A DNA stretch of 64,000 nt from Competibacter_A sp037045535 (GTDB lineage: Bacteria > Pseudomonadota > Gammaproteobacteria > Competibacterales > Competibacteraceae). The notes below the pieces were generated by a model, which did not search any database, was not told the DNA's origin, and worked only from the letters and a program-made list of their open reading frames with translations. The position numbers were made by a program, and so were the translations under genes. Where the stretch lies: contig JBAOHI010000073.1 of the NCBI GenBank assembly GCA_037045535.1, positions 372,001 through 436,000 of the forward strand, given 5' to 3'. Positions within the stretch are counted from its first letter, which is position 1, and the number at the start of each line of letters is the position of its first letter. Below are positions 37,296-45,794 of the stretch, in pieces.

Positions 37296-37823
37296 TCAGG
37301 CTCGCTCGTGGCGTGGGCTCTGGCGCACCCGCCATATCGGTCGATCCGCCGAATCGATCAGACCGTTTTGGAGCAACCAAGTCCGGGCGTCCTCGGCGTC
37401 CTGTTCGAACCAAGCTCGTGCCGAACCGAGTCGGAAAGTGTAGCCCCAAGCGTCCATATCGGTACACATCCGTTCCTGTCCAACGCCAGGCAACACATCA
37501 GCCAGCAGGATTTGCAGATAACAGACACCGTTTTCTTCAGCGCACTCACCGCCCGCATCGGTATGCAGGCGTGCGCGCCGCTCGGCGTCCATGCAGATGT
37601 AATGACAAGCCTCGTGCAAGGCGGAATGCACCGGCGTATCGTCGCGCACAAACAGATGGTCACCGATCAACCCTGCCTCCGTTTCGCCCCAATAACTGCC
37701 GGGAATTTCCAAACCAGGAGCGATCCAGTTCACCGTCAAACCGTAGGGAACCAACAACGCGATCAGCGATGCGTGACCCAACTCGGCGCAGGTCAATACC
37801 GCCGCTTCAAGGGATAAATTCAC
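37296..37823 (-). CDS. small HEXXH-containing protein, possible metallopeptidase
   Basis: A 175-aa protein that I cannot place in a named family. The central region PVHSALHEACHYICMDAERR contains HEACH, a match to the zincin HEXXH motif, in a helix-like setting with downstream acidic residues (DAGGECAEENGV) that could supply a third ligand. The N-terminal part, MNLSLEAAVLTCAELGHASL, is helical and not a clear signal peptide. The C-terminal 60 residues contain LADVLPGVGQERMCTDMDAW. It sits alone between sbcD and metK. Peptidase activity is inferred from one motif only. Confidence 0.65.
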   Translation of the reverse strand: MNLSLEAAVLTCAELGHASLIALLVPYGLTVNWIAPGLEIPGSYWGETEAGLIGDHLFVRDDTPVHSALHEACHYICMDAERRARLHTDAGGECAEENGVCYLQILLADVLPGVGQERMCTDMDAWGYTFRLGSARAWFEQDAEDARTWLLQNGLIDSADRPIWRVRQSPRHERA

Positions 37824-38154
37824 GGCTTGCTCCCCTTGGCAACCACCGGTTACCCCACGACGAATACATTGTATTCTCGACTATCCATACTCTGCGGCAT
37901 CGGCAATAAATCCCATCACGCAACACCGAATTCTCCAATAGTTCCCTGCTTAGCACATTAGTATTTGGAATACAAAGGTCAGAAGCGTTATGCAGGATTG
38001 TGGCAATAAAAATAACAAAATAGCATAAGAAAGCCGGATGCAAATGCAGCAATTTCCGAGTAGACTGATGCGCCTCAATTCGCTGCCGCTTTTCCGGCGC
38101 ACGCGCACGCTTAAATTTTATTGTCGCCATCGTTGTTCGAGGACACGCCACCCC
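37824..38154. other. spacer upstream of metK, no gene seen
   Basis: 331 bases between the divergent HEXXH gene and metK. The part near 37930-38030 is AT-rich relative to the rest and probably holds the metK promoter. I found no match to a SAM riboswitch core, no stable hairpin with a T-tract and no convincing small ORF. Confidence 0.4.
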
Positions 38155-39315
38155 ATGAGCCGAACCTATTTATTTACCTCCGAATCCGTCTCGGAAGGGC
38201 ACCCCGATAAAATAGCTGACCAAATTTCCGATGCGGTGCTAGATGCCATTATCGCCGAGGACCCCAAGGCCCGCGTTGCCTGCGAAACACTGATCAAAAC
38301 GGGCGTCGTTGTCCTGGCTGGCGAGATCACCACAACGGCGTGGGTGGACTTCGACCAGATCGTGCGCGATACCGTGGTCGGCATCGGTTACGACAATTCC
38401 CACGTCGGCTTCGACGGTGCCACTTGTGCGGTATTATCCTGCATCGGCAAGCAATCGCCGAACATCGCGCAAGGCGTGGATCGCAAGAGCCCGGAAGAGC
38501 AAGGTGCCGGCGATCAAGGTTTGATGTTCGGCTACGCCTGCAACGAAACCGACGTGCTGATGCCCGCCCCTATCACGTACGCTCACCTGCTGGTGCAGCG
38601 GCAGGCCGAAATGCGCAAGAGCGGCGTGTTGCCCTGGCTGCGGCCCGACGCCAAGAGCCAAATCACCTTCCGCTACGACAATAACAAAGTGGCGGGGATC
38701 GAAGCCGTGGTGCTGTCCACTCAGCACGATCCTGACATCAGCTATAAACTGCTGTGCGAGGCGGTGATGGAAAACATCATCCTGCCCGTGCTGCCGGCCG
38801 AGTGGCTGGACAAACATACCCAGTACCACATCAACCCGACCGGCAGTTTCGTCATCGGCGGGCCGGTGGGCGATTGCGGTCTAACCGGTCGCAAGATTAT
38901 CGTCGACACCTACGGCGGCGCCGCGCACCACGGCGGCGGTGCCTTTTCTGGCAAGGATCCCTCCAAGGTGGACCGTTCCGCTGCCTATGCCGGCCGTTAT
39001 GTCGCCAAGAACATCGTCGCCGCCGGTCTGGCGGAACGTTGCGAAATTCAGGTGTCTTATGCGATTGGCGTGGCCGAGCCGACCTCAATTAGCATCAACA
39101 CCTTTGGGACCGGCAAAATCGACGAGGATCGTCTGGTCGAGATCGTGCGTGGCCATTTCGACCTGCGGCCCTACGGCTTGGTCAAGATGCTGGACCTGAT
39201 TCGGCCCATCTACAGAAAGACCGCTGCCTACGGTCACTTTGGCCGCGAGGAGCCGGAATTCACCTGGGAACGCACCGATAAGGCGGATGCCTTGCGCGCC
39301 GCCGCAGGACTGTAG
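38155..39315 (+). CDS. metK: S-adenosylmethionine synthetase
   Basis: Makes SAM from methionine and ATP. The ATG at 38155 (MSRTYLFTSESVSEGHPDKI) gives 386 aa, the standard length. The longer frame from 38038 is not conserved. Motifs are SVSEGHPDKIADQISDAVLD at the N-terminus, the hexapeptide-like signature GAGDQGLMFGYACNE with the methionine/ATP site, and the P-loop-like GGGAFSGKDPSKVDRSAAY. It begins the activated-methyl cluster metK, ahcY, metF. A SAH riboswitch separates it from ahcY. The ribosome site is weak (GAGGACACG). Confidence 0.97.
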   Translation: MSRTYLFTSESVSEGHPDKIADQISDAVLDAIIAEDPKARVACETLIKTGVVVLAGEITTTAWVDFDQIVRDTVVGIGYDNSHVGFDGATCAVLSCIGKQSPNIAQGVDRKSPEEQGAGDQGLMFGYACNETDVLMPAPITYAHLLVQRQAEMRKSGVLPWLRPDAKSQITFRYDNNKVAGIEAVVLSTQHDPDISYKLLCEAVMENIILPVLPAEWLDKHTQYHINPTGSFVIGGPVGDCGLTGRKIIVDTYGGAAHHGGGAFSGKDPSKVDRSAAYAGRYVAKNIVAAGLAERCEIQVSYAIGVAEPTSISINTFGTGKIDEDRLVEIVRGHFDLRPYGLVKMLDLIRPIYRKTAAYGHFGREEPEFTWERTDKADALRAAAGL

Positions 39316-39336
39316 AGTACCCGATTTTTCGCCTCC

Positions 39337-39418
39337 ACGCCGAGGGGCGCTGCAGCGGTTCTCGTACACCGTCAGGCTCGGTATGGCATGGCTTTCACAA
39401 GCCAACGGCGCCCGTTCA
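39337..39418 (+). promoter_or_regulatory. S-adenosylhomocysteine (SAH) riboswitch
   Basis: The conserved core GAGGGGCGCTGCAGCGG, the element CAGGCTCGG and the closing CAACGGCGCCC match the ahcY/SAH riboswitch class. Pairings visible are GGGCGC (39345-39350) with GCGCCC (39408-39413), CCGAG (39340-39344) with CTCGG (39377-39381), and TGGCTT (39389-39394) with AAGCCA (39399-39404). It ends 19 bases before the ahcY start, so it likely controls translation initiation or transcription of ahcY: SAH binding turns expression on, in keeping with the known class. Confidence 0.9.
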
Positions 39419-39437
39419 ATCGTATCTGGAGTACGCT

Positions 39438-40857
39438 ATGAACGCCGTTGTGCGCGAAAAAACACTGACTGACTATTACGTCGCCGATCTTTCCCTGGCC
39501 GAGTGGGGCCGTAAGGAAATCGCTATCGCCGAGACCGAAATGCCAGGTCTTATGGCGGTGCGCGAGGAGTATCAAGCCCGGCAGCCGCTCGATGGTGCCC
39601 GCATCGCCGGCTCGCTGCACATGACCATCCAGACCGCCGTGCTGATCGAGACGCTGGCGGCGTTGGGCGCCGATATCCGCTGGGCATCCTGCAACATCTT
39701 CTCGACCCAGGATCACGCGGCCGCCGCCATCGCCGCCGACGGCATCCCGGTGTTCGCCTACAAGGGTGAAACGCTGGAGGAGTACTGGGACTTTACCCAT
39801 CGCATTCTGGAATGGCACGATGGCGGCACGCCCAACATGATCTTGGACGATGGTGGCGACGCCACCTTGCTGGTCACGCTCGGCGCCCGCGCTGAAAAAG
39901 ACCGTTCGCTGATCGCCAATCCGACCTGTGAGGAAGAACAGGTTCTGTTCGCCGCCATCCGCAAGCGGCTAGACCGTCAGCCCGACTGGTATTCCAGAAT
40001 CCAGGCGAATATCCGAGGGGTGACCGAGGAGACCACGACCGGCGTCCATCGCCTGTACACGATGGAAAAAGAGGGCCGGCTGCCCTTCCCCGCCATCAAC
40101 GTCAATGACTCGGTCACCAAGTCAAAATTTGATAATCTCTACGGCTGCCGCGAATCGCTGGTGGATGGCATCAAACGCGCCACCGACGTGATGATCGCCG
40201 GCAAAGTTGCGGTGGTGTTGGGTTACGGCGACGTCGGCAAGGGCTGCGCGCAGTCGCTCAAGGGCTTGGGCGCGACGGTGTGGGTCACCGAGATCGACCC
40301 GATCTGCGCTCTGCAAGCGGCGATGGAAGGCTATCGGGTGGTCACCATGGACGACGCGGCGGATCAAGGCTGACATCTTCGTCACCGCCACCGGCAACGT
40401 CGGCGTCATCAGCCACGACCACATGGTGCGGATGAAGAATCAAGCTATCGTTTGCAACATCGGCCATTTCGACTCCGAAATCGAAGTGGCCGCCATGAAG
40501 AAGTACCGCTGGGAAAACATCAAGCCGCAGGTCGATCACATCATTTTCCCCGGCGGCAAGCGCATTATCCTGTTGGCCGAGGGGCGTCTGGTGAATCTGG
40601 GCTGCGCCACTGGCCATCCCAGCTTCGTAATGTCCAATTCGTTTACCAATCAAACGTTGGCGCAGATCGAACTGTTCACCCGTGGCACGCAGTACGAAAA
40701 CAAGGTCTACGTGCTGCCGAAGCATTTGGACGAGAAAGTCGCGCGGCTGCATCTGGATCGGATCGGCGCGAAACTGACCCAACTAACGCCCGAACAGGCG
40801 ACCTATATTGGTGTTGCGATGGACGGACCGTATAAAGCTGAGAACTATCGCTACTGA
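39438..40857 (+). CDS. ahcY: adenosylhomocysteinase, one frameshift
   Basis: Hydrolyses SAH to adenosine and homocysteine in the activated methyl cycle. The frame 39438-40373 covers the substrate domain (GSLHMTIQTAVLIETLAALG, SCNIFSTQDHAAAAI) and the NAD site VVLGYGDVGKGCAQSLKGLG. The frame 40207-40857 continues ADIFVTATGNVGVISHDHMV and ends TYIGVAMDGPYKAENYRY. Reading GGATCAAGG as GGATAAGG near 40366 (one extra C) restores DDAADKADIFVTATGN and a 472-aa protein, the usual length. Because the enzyme is central and both halves are perfect, an assembly error is likely. Regulated by the SAH riboswitch just upstream. Confidence 0.93.
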
Positions 40858-40884
40858 GCACTCGTTATTCTGGATAAAACCGAT

Positions 40885-40905
40885 GGGCGCGGATGATCCG
40901 CGCCC
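40885..40905. repeat. perfect palindrome between ahcY and metF
   Basis: GGGCGCGGA and TCCGCGCCC are perfectly complementary around TGA. It makes a 9-base GC stem 27 bases after ahcY. It is not followed by a T-tract (GTTGGCCTATTTT follows). It may be a weak terminator, mRNA-stabilising hairpin or attenuator ahead of metF. Confidence 0.4.
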
Positions 40906-40970
40906 GTTGGCCTATTTTGCGACGACCCTGACCGGTCGCTCGCCTTTTCCCGGCTTCAGCTGCTTCGCCT

Positions 40971-41828
40971 ATGGAATCCCAGAAACATCATCCCAAGATT
41001 TTCAGTTGCGAATTTTTCCCCCCTAACACCGACGAAGGCATGCGCAAGCTGTTCGCCGCTCGCGAGGAGCTGATGCGGATGCGGCCGTCCTTCTTCTCGG
41101 TTACCTATGGCGCGGGCGGTTCCACCCGGGAACGCACCTTTGAAGCGATCCAGGCGATCCAAGCGCACAGCGGCGTGGATGCCGCCCCGCATCTGACCTG
41201 CGTGGCATCCACCCGCGCGGGTGTTCGCGAGATTTTGGATATCTATCGCACGCAGGGCATCCATCGCATCGTCGCCTTGCGCGGCGATTTGCCATCCGGG
41301 ATGCGGGAATTTGGCGAATTTCGCTACGCTAACGAGCTGGTGGAATTCATCCGCGCCGAAACCGGCGATTACTTTCACATCGAAGTTGCCGCTTATCCGG
41401 AATTTCACCCCCAGGCGACGAGCATCGAGCGCGACTTGCTCAACTTCAAGCGCAAAGTTGAAGCCGGCGCCAATAGCGCCATCACCCAATATTTCTACAA
41501 CCCGGATTCTTATTTCCGCTTCGTGGACGATTGCGAAAAGCTCGGGCTGGCTTTACCCATCGTGCCCGGCATTATGCCGATTACCAACTTCACCCAACTG
41601 GCGCGGTTCTCGGATAACTGCGGCGCGGAAATCCCGCGCTGGATTCGCAAACGGTTGGAAAGCTATGGCGACGACCGCGACGCTATTCGTGCCTATGGAC
41701 TGGATGTAGTTGCTAACCTGTGTCGGCGATTGTTGGACGGGGGCGCGCCGGGACTGCATTTCTACACCATGAATCAGGCTGGACCGACGCTGGCCATCTG
41801 CGAGCGACTGGGCTTGATCTCTCAATAG
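40971..41828 (+). CDS. metF: methylenetetrahydrofolate reductase
   Basis: FAD enzyme that reduces 5,10-methylene-THF to 5-methyl-THF for methionine synthesis. The 285-aa product starts MESQKHHPKIFSCEFFPPNT with the family EFFPP motif. FSVTYGAGGSTRERTFEAI, HLTCVASTRAGVREILD and ALRGDLPSGMREFGEFRYAN are further signatures. ITQYFYNPDSYFRFVDDC and VPGIMPITNFTQL line the TIM-barrel face. The ribosome site is weak. It closes the metK-ahcY-metF cluster and is followed by a strong terminator. Confidence 0.95.
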   Translation: MESQKHHPKIFSCEFFPPNTDEGMRKLFAAREELMRMRPSFFSVTYGAGGSTRERTFEAIQAIQAHSGVDAAPHLTCVASTRAGVREILDIYRTQGIHRIVALRGDLPSGMREFGEFRYANELVEFIRAETGDYFHIEVAAYPEFHPQATSIERDLLNFKRKVEAGANSAITQYFYNPDSYFRFVDDCEKLGLALPIVPGIMPITNFTQLARFSDNCGAEIPRWIRKRLESYGDDRDAIRAYGLDVVANLCRRLLDGGAPGLHFYTMNQAGPTLAICERLGLISQ

Positions 41829-41852
41829 CCAACGCTTTTCAGCAGTAAAACC

Positions 41853-41890
41853 AAAAGCCCTTTCTCCATGTATGAAGAAAGGGCTTTTTA
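41853..41890 (+). terminator. Rho-independent terminator after metF
   Basis: AAAAGCCCTTTCT and AGAAAGGGCTTTT form a perfect stem of about 13 bases around CCATGTATGA, with T residues at the 3' edge. It also reads as a terminator in the other direction because of the A-tract, so it may serve the convergent lipoprotein gene too. Confidence 0.9.
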
Positions 41891-41937
41891 GCTAAACGCC
41901 GGATGCACGCCGGATGGCCGGCGTGACAGACAAGCGA

Positions 41938-42498
41938 CTATTGCGCGGCCAGCAACGCCTTGGCGTCCGGACCGAGCGGCAGGCTGTAATCGTAGGAAGC
42001 CAATATCAGATTATCGGTGGCGCGAATCAGGCGGGCCTGAATGAACACCGACTGCCGGGCGACCGCGTAAGTGCCTGCAATCACGGCAGCGGCATTGTGT
42101 GATTGGCTGATCTCCTTGATCGAACGAGACAGCGCAAACTCACCGGCACCTTCCTTGACAAAAATGTTGCTCCGCATCTTGAGTTCGATGACCGTAAAGC
42201 CCTGTTGCGCGAACTTGGAGCCCAACTGCTCGCCGATCACACGCCCCAGGCCAGAGGACATCTCAAGATTGTTGATGTCCACGAAAGTGGCTGCCAACAA
42301 CGGCTCATGCCGTTCTTTGAGCCAGGGTGCCCGTGCCAACAGGGCATCGGCCGCATTGTGGTTGACGCCGATCAGATCCGCGTCCTGGATGATAGGGCGG
42401 ACCGGCACATCGTCGGAAGAAGCACACCCCAAGATACCCAAGCTGAACGCGACCAACAACGCCACGGCTCCGCGTAAGCCCATTAAATTCCAATTCAT
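41938..42498 (-). CDS. FlgO-like outer-membrane lipoprotein
   Basis: A 186-aa lipoprotein with a signal ending LGILGC (lipidated Cys about 25). The body follows the FlgO domain plan: LLARAPWLKERHEPLLAATF, VIGEQLGSKFAQQGFTVIEL and AAVIAGTYAVARQSVFIQAR. FlgO was described as a Vibrio flagellar outer-membrane component, but related proteins are common outside flagellar clusters and no flagellar gene is seen here. It lies 40 bases after another lipoprotein gene in the same direction, so the two may form an operon. Confidence 0.78.
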   Translation of the reverse strand: MNWNLMGLRGAVALLVAFSLGILGCASSDDVPVRPIIQDADLIGVNHNAADALLARAPWLKERHEPLLAATFVDINNLEMSSGLGRVIGEQLGSKFAQQGFTVIELKMRSNIFVKEGAGEFALSRSIKEISQSHNAAAVIAGTYAVARQSVFIQARLIRATDNLILASYDYSLPLGPDAKALLAAQ

Positions 42499-42538
42499 GG
42501 TCTAACCACCTCTATCGTGCAAGTCGAGCCACGGCACA

Positions 42539-43237
42539 TCATTGGCACTGATGCTCAGAAGCGCATCCGACCACTTCAACGATGCGGGTGTTGGCTGGCG
42601 CCGGCCCCCTGGCGATATATTGCCCGACATTGTTGTCGCTGATGTAATAGATATCCCGCACACGGGTCACATAGCGATCACCGCTCATGACCGAAGTGGT
42701 CACGATAATTTCGCTATTTGGCTGGTCGGTAATAAACCCGGTTGCCACGTCCAACCCAACCGCGCCCATCATCGCGGCGGTCGCTGGATTACTATCGGCG
42801 GTAGCATCCAGAACCAGCACGGCGCCGGTCAGAGCGGTAAACAGCCCTGGCGTCGGCCGGATGAAACCACGATCCTTATGGGTCACGACCTGCACGTCGT
42901 AAGAAACCGCGTAGCCCCCTCCCGGGTTCTCACTGACGAGAAATCCTCGCTCCAACAAGTGCGTGAGCAGCAAGTTATGAAAAGCCATACTAAACTCGCT
43001 GTCGTATTTCGGCTGCTGGACGTACAGGGCGATAGGACGCCCTCCCGGTGGTTGGCCGAGACCCAGCAGAGATTCCTGCAAACGATCCGCCACATGGGCG
43101 GTAAGAATGTCCCAATGCTCGGCTGCCTGCATCTTCCTTTGGAAAGTTACAGGATAAGTCGTCGCGACTGGCACTTGGGACACGCAGGCCCCTAGTCCCA
43201 AACAAAGAATTAAGAGAGGGGCATACGAGATCTTCAT
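42539..43237 (-). CDS. putative lipoprotein of unknown function
   Basis: A 232-aa protein with lipobox LGLGAC (Cys about 18), assuming the ATG at 43237 with its GAGGGAGAAACC ribosome site. The longer frame from 43369 lacks a signal at its start. The folded part has LLTHLLERGFLVSENPGGGY, YDVQVVTHKDRGF and a glycine/alanine-rich hydrophobic segment ATAAMMGAVGLDVATGF. NSEIIVTTSVMSGDRYVTRV looks like a beta strand pair. No family is recognised. It is upstream of the FlgO-like gene and probably co-transcribed, so a shared envelope role is likely. Confidence 0.75.
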   Translation of the reverse strand: MKISYAPLLILCLGLGACVSQVPVATTYPVTFQRKMQAAEHWDILTAHVADRLQESLLGLGQPPGGRPIALYVQQPKYDSEFSMAFHNLLLTHLLERGFLVSENPGGGYAVSYDVQVVTHKDRGFIRPTPGLFTALTGAVLVLDATADSNPATAAMMGAVGLDVATGFITDQPNSEIIVTTSVMSGDRYVTRVRDIYYISDNNVGQYIARGPAPANTRIVEVVGCASEHQCQ

Positions 43238-43634
43238 GGTTTCTCCCTCGGTTTTTGTATCCGTTATCGGCGGTACCCACCAATATTTTAGCCGGTTATA
43301 CCACCGGCGCCACCCCTTGACAACAAGGTTTCCAACAAGCTTTTTTTTCGTCTCGGACCAATGTTTCAACCCTCGCTGATCATCAGCGAAAACAATATGT
43401 TACTGATACCCTTAAACACATCATATTGTATTATTTATTTTTATTAGCTACATCATATAGAAACTTTCCAAGCTTTTTTCTCCGCATTTCTAGCTGGAGT
43501 TTTTCTTCGCATCCTCTAGAATCTGGCGGCGATCTTGAGCCCAGAACGGCGACCGCCATCAAAACTATCCAAGTCGCGACCCGATATCACACGACCACCC
43601 CATACATTCACGCATTCCAGAGAGAAGCCGGCTT
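43238..43634. other. AT-rich divergent spacer upstream of nrdJa
   Basis: 397 bases between the divergent lipoprotein gene and nrdJa. The part from 43380 to 43500 is much richer in A and T than the surroundings, suggesting the nrdJa promoter. A candidate NrdR box pair is listed separately. No cobalamin riboswitch core was recognised and no convincing small ORF. Confidence 0.4.
43390..43431. promoter_or_regulatory. candidate NrdR box pair
   Basis: ACACATCATATTGTAT (43416-43431) matches the NrdR-type box ACAC-N8-GTGT at most positions, and AAACAATATGTTACTG (43390-43405) matches more weakly. Centres are 26 bases apart. NrdR pairs are usually 21 or 31-32 apart, so support is modest. Location before an nrd gene is right. 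Confidence 0.3.
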
Positions 43635-45794
43635 ATGAGAACCGCGCACCTACAACCGATCGACCGTCCGACCGCTGCTGCTGACGTGCCGATGCAACCG
43701 GCATCCTGGGATATCTGGGACAAGAAATACCGGCTCAAGGCCAAGGACGGACAGCCCATCGACGAGACTATTGACGGCACGCATCAGCGCATAGCGAGGG
43801 CGCTGGCGGAGGTGGAAACCACCAAGGATCTGCGCGAGCTTTGGCGCGAGAAATTCCTGTGGGCCTTGCGCCACGGGGCTATCCCGGCGGGCCGCATCAT
43901 CTCCAACGCCGGCGCCTGGGAGCATAAGCCCGCCACGTCCACCATCAACTGCACGGTTTCGGGCACCATTCGCGATTCGATGGACGATATCCTACGCAAA
44001 GTGCACGAAGCCGGCTTGACGCTGAAATCAGGCGCCGGTATCGGTTACGAGTTTTCCACGTTGCGGCCGCGCGGTGCCTACGTTTCGGGCGCCGGCGCCT
44101 ACACCTCCGGGCCGCTGTCGTTCATGGATATCTACGACAAGATGTGCTTCACGGTGTCGTCGGCGGGTGGACGGCGTGGAGCGCAGATGGGCACCTTCGA
44201 CATCGGTCATCCCGATGTCATGGAATTTGTTCGGGCCAAGCGCGAGGCGGGCCGGCTCCGCCAATTCAATCTTTCGTTGCTGATCACCCGCGAATTCATG
44301 GAGGCGGTCAAGAGTGACGCCGACTGGTCACTGGCATTCCCGCTGCTGTCCAAGGAAGCCGAACAGGACGGCGTCGATTTAAACGACGCCAACAAGATCA
44401 TCTGGCGCGAGTGGCCGACCACGGAAGGTTTGATCGTCAACGACATCGGGCAGGTCGCCTGCAAGATTTATCGGAAAATCCGCGCCCAGCGCTTGTGGGA
44501 CGTGATCATGGCGTCCACCTACGACTACGCCGAACCGGGCTTCATCTTGATCGATCGGGCGAACGAGATGAACAACAACTGGTTTTGCGAGAACATCCGG
44601 GCCACGAACCCTTGCGGCGAGCAAACGCTCCCCCCTTACGGTTCTTGCTTGCTTGGCTCGATCAACCTCACGCAATTCGTGCAAAACCCGTTCACGGAAA
44701 AAGCCCGTTTCGACTGGGACACTTATCAAAACGTCGTCGCCATTTTCACCCGAATGCTCGACAACGTGGTGGAAATCAACGGCCTGCCGCTAGAGCGGCA
44801 ACGCCAGGAAATTTTCAACAAACGCCGGCATGGGATGGGTTATCTAGGATTGGGTTCCACCTTGACCATGCTCGGCATGAAATACGGTTCGCCGGAATCG
44901 CTGGTTTTCACCGAGCAGGCCACGCGGGAAATGGCCTTGACCGGCTGGCGGGTCGCTCTGGAACTGGCTCGCGAGAAGGGGCCGGCTCCGATCTTGGAAC
45001 AGGATTTCACTGTGACCGCCGAGATGTTGCGCAAGCGTCCGGAAATGGCCCGTGACGGCCTCAAAGCCGGTGACAGTGTCAAGGGCAAGGTACTGCACGC
45101 TCGCTACAGCCGTTACATGCAACAAATCGCCGAGATCGAACCGGAACTGGTCGAGGAACTGGCCCGAGTCGGTGCCCGCTTCACTCACCACAGCTCCATC
45201 GCGCCCACCGGCACCATCGCCCTATCGCTGGCCAACAACGCCAGCAACGGCATCGAACCCAGTTTTGCCCATCACTACTTCCGCAACGTGATTCGACCGG
45301 GCAAGAAATCCAAGGAGAAGGTCGATGTGTTCTCTTTCGAGTTGCTGGCCTACCGACACCTAGTCAACCCCAAGGCCATGCCAGGCGCCGAATCCGCCGA
45401 ACAGCGACTCCCCGACTGTTTCATCGCCGCCGACGAGGTGACACCAAAACAACATGTGGACATCCAGGCCGCTGCCCAGAAGTGGATCGATTCCAGCATC
45501 TCCAAAACGGCCAACGTGCCCACCGATTTCCCGTACGAGGATTTCAAGGACATCTATCTGTACGCCTACGAGCAAGGCTTGAAGGGCTGCACCACGTTCC
45601 GCTTCAACCCGGCGGCGTTCCAGGGTGTGCTGGTCAAGGAGCAGGATCTAGCCAACACCCTCTACAAGTTTGTCCTGGAGGATGGCTCGGAAATCGAGGT
45701 TAAGGGCAACGAGGAGATCGAATACGACGGCGAGATTCACACGGCGGCGAATCTGTTTGATGCGATCAAGGAGGGGTACTACGGGAAATTCTGA
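43635..45794 (+). CDS. nrdJa: B12-dependent (class II) ribonucleotide reductase, large chain
   Basis: Adenosylcobalamin-dependent ribonucleotide reductase, able to work with or without oxygen. The 719-aa chain lacks the C-terminal part, which is encoded separately (46287-46973) as in the pseudomonad NrdJa/NrdJb system. Signature segments: RIISNAGAWEHKPATSTINC with the first active-site Cys, SGAGIGYEFSTLRPRGAYVS, NMTEP-like region replaced by IRATNPCGEQTLPPYGSCLL (with the radical Cys), and IAPTGTIALSLANNASNGIE. The end is truncated after ANLFDAIKEGYYGKF. A long structured spacer separates it from nrdJb. Confidence 0.9.
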   Translation: MRTAHLQPIDRPTAAADVPMQPASWDIWDKKYRLKAKDGQPIDETIDGTHQRIARALAEVETTKDLRELWREKFLWALRHGAIPAGRIISNAGAWEHKPATSTINCTVSGTIRDSMDDILRKVHEAGLTLKSGAGIGYEFSTLRPRGAYVSGAGAYTSGPLSFMDIYDKMCFTVSSAGGRRGAQMGTFDIGHPDVMEFVRAKREAGRLRQFNLSLLITREFMEAVKSDADWSLAFPLLSKEAEQDGVDLNDANKIIWREWPTTEGLIVNDIGQVACKIYRKIRAQRLWDVIMASTYDYAEPGFILIDRANEMNNNWFCENIRATNPCGEQTLPPYGSCLLGSINLTQFVQNPFTEKARFDWDTYQNVVAIFTRMLDNVVEINGLPLERQRQEIFNKRRHGMGYLGLGSTLTMLGMKYGSPESLVFTEQATREMALTGWRVALELAREKGPAPILEQDFTVTAEMLRKRPEMARDGLKAGDSVKGKVLHARYSRYMQQIAEIEPELVEELARVGARFTHHSSIAPTGTIALSLANNASNGIEPSFAHHYFRNVIRPGKKSKEKVDVFSFELLAYRHLVNPKAMPGAESAEQRLPDCFIAADEVTPKQHVDIQAAAQKWIDSSISKTANVPTDFPYEDFKDIYLYAYEQGLKGCTTFRFNPAAFQGVLVKEQDLANTLYKFVLEDGSEIEVKGNEEIEYDGEIHTAANLFDAIKEGYYGKF

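Noticed and set aside
37824..38154. SAM riboswitch upstream of metK
   Set aside because: No recognisable SAM-I or SAM-II core and no terminator hairpin was found.
43440..43634. Cobalamin riboswitch upstream of nrdJa
   Set aside because: A B12-dependent enzyme could have one, but the conserved B12-box-like core is not visible.
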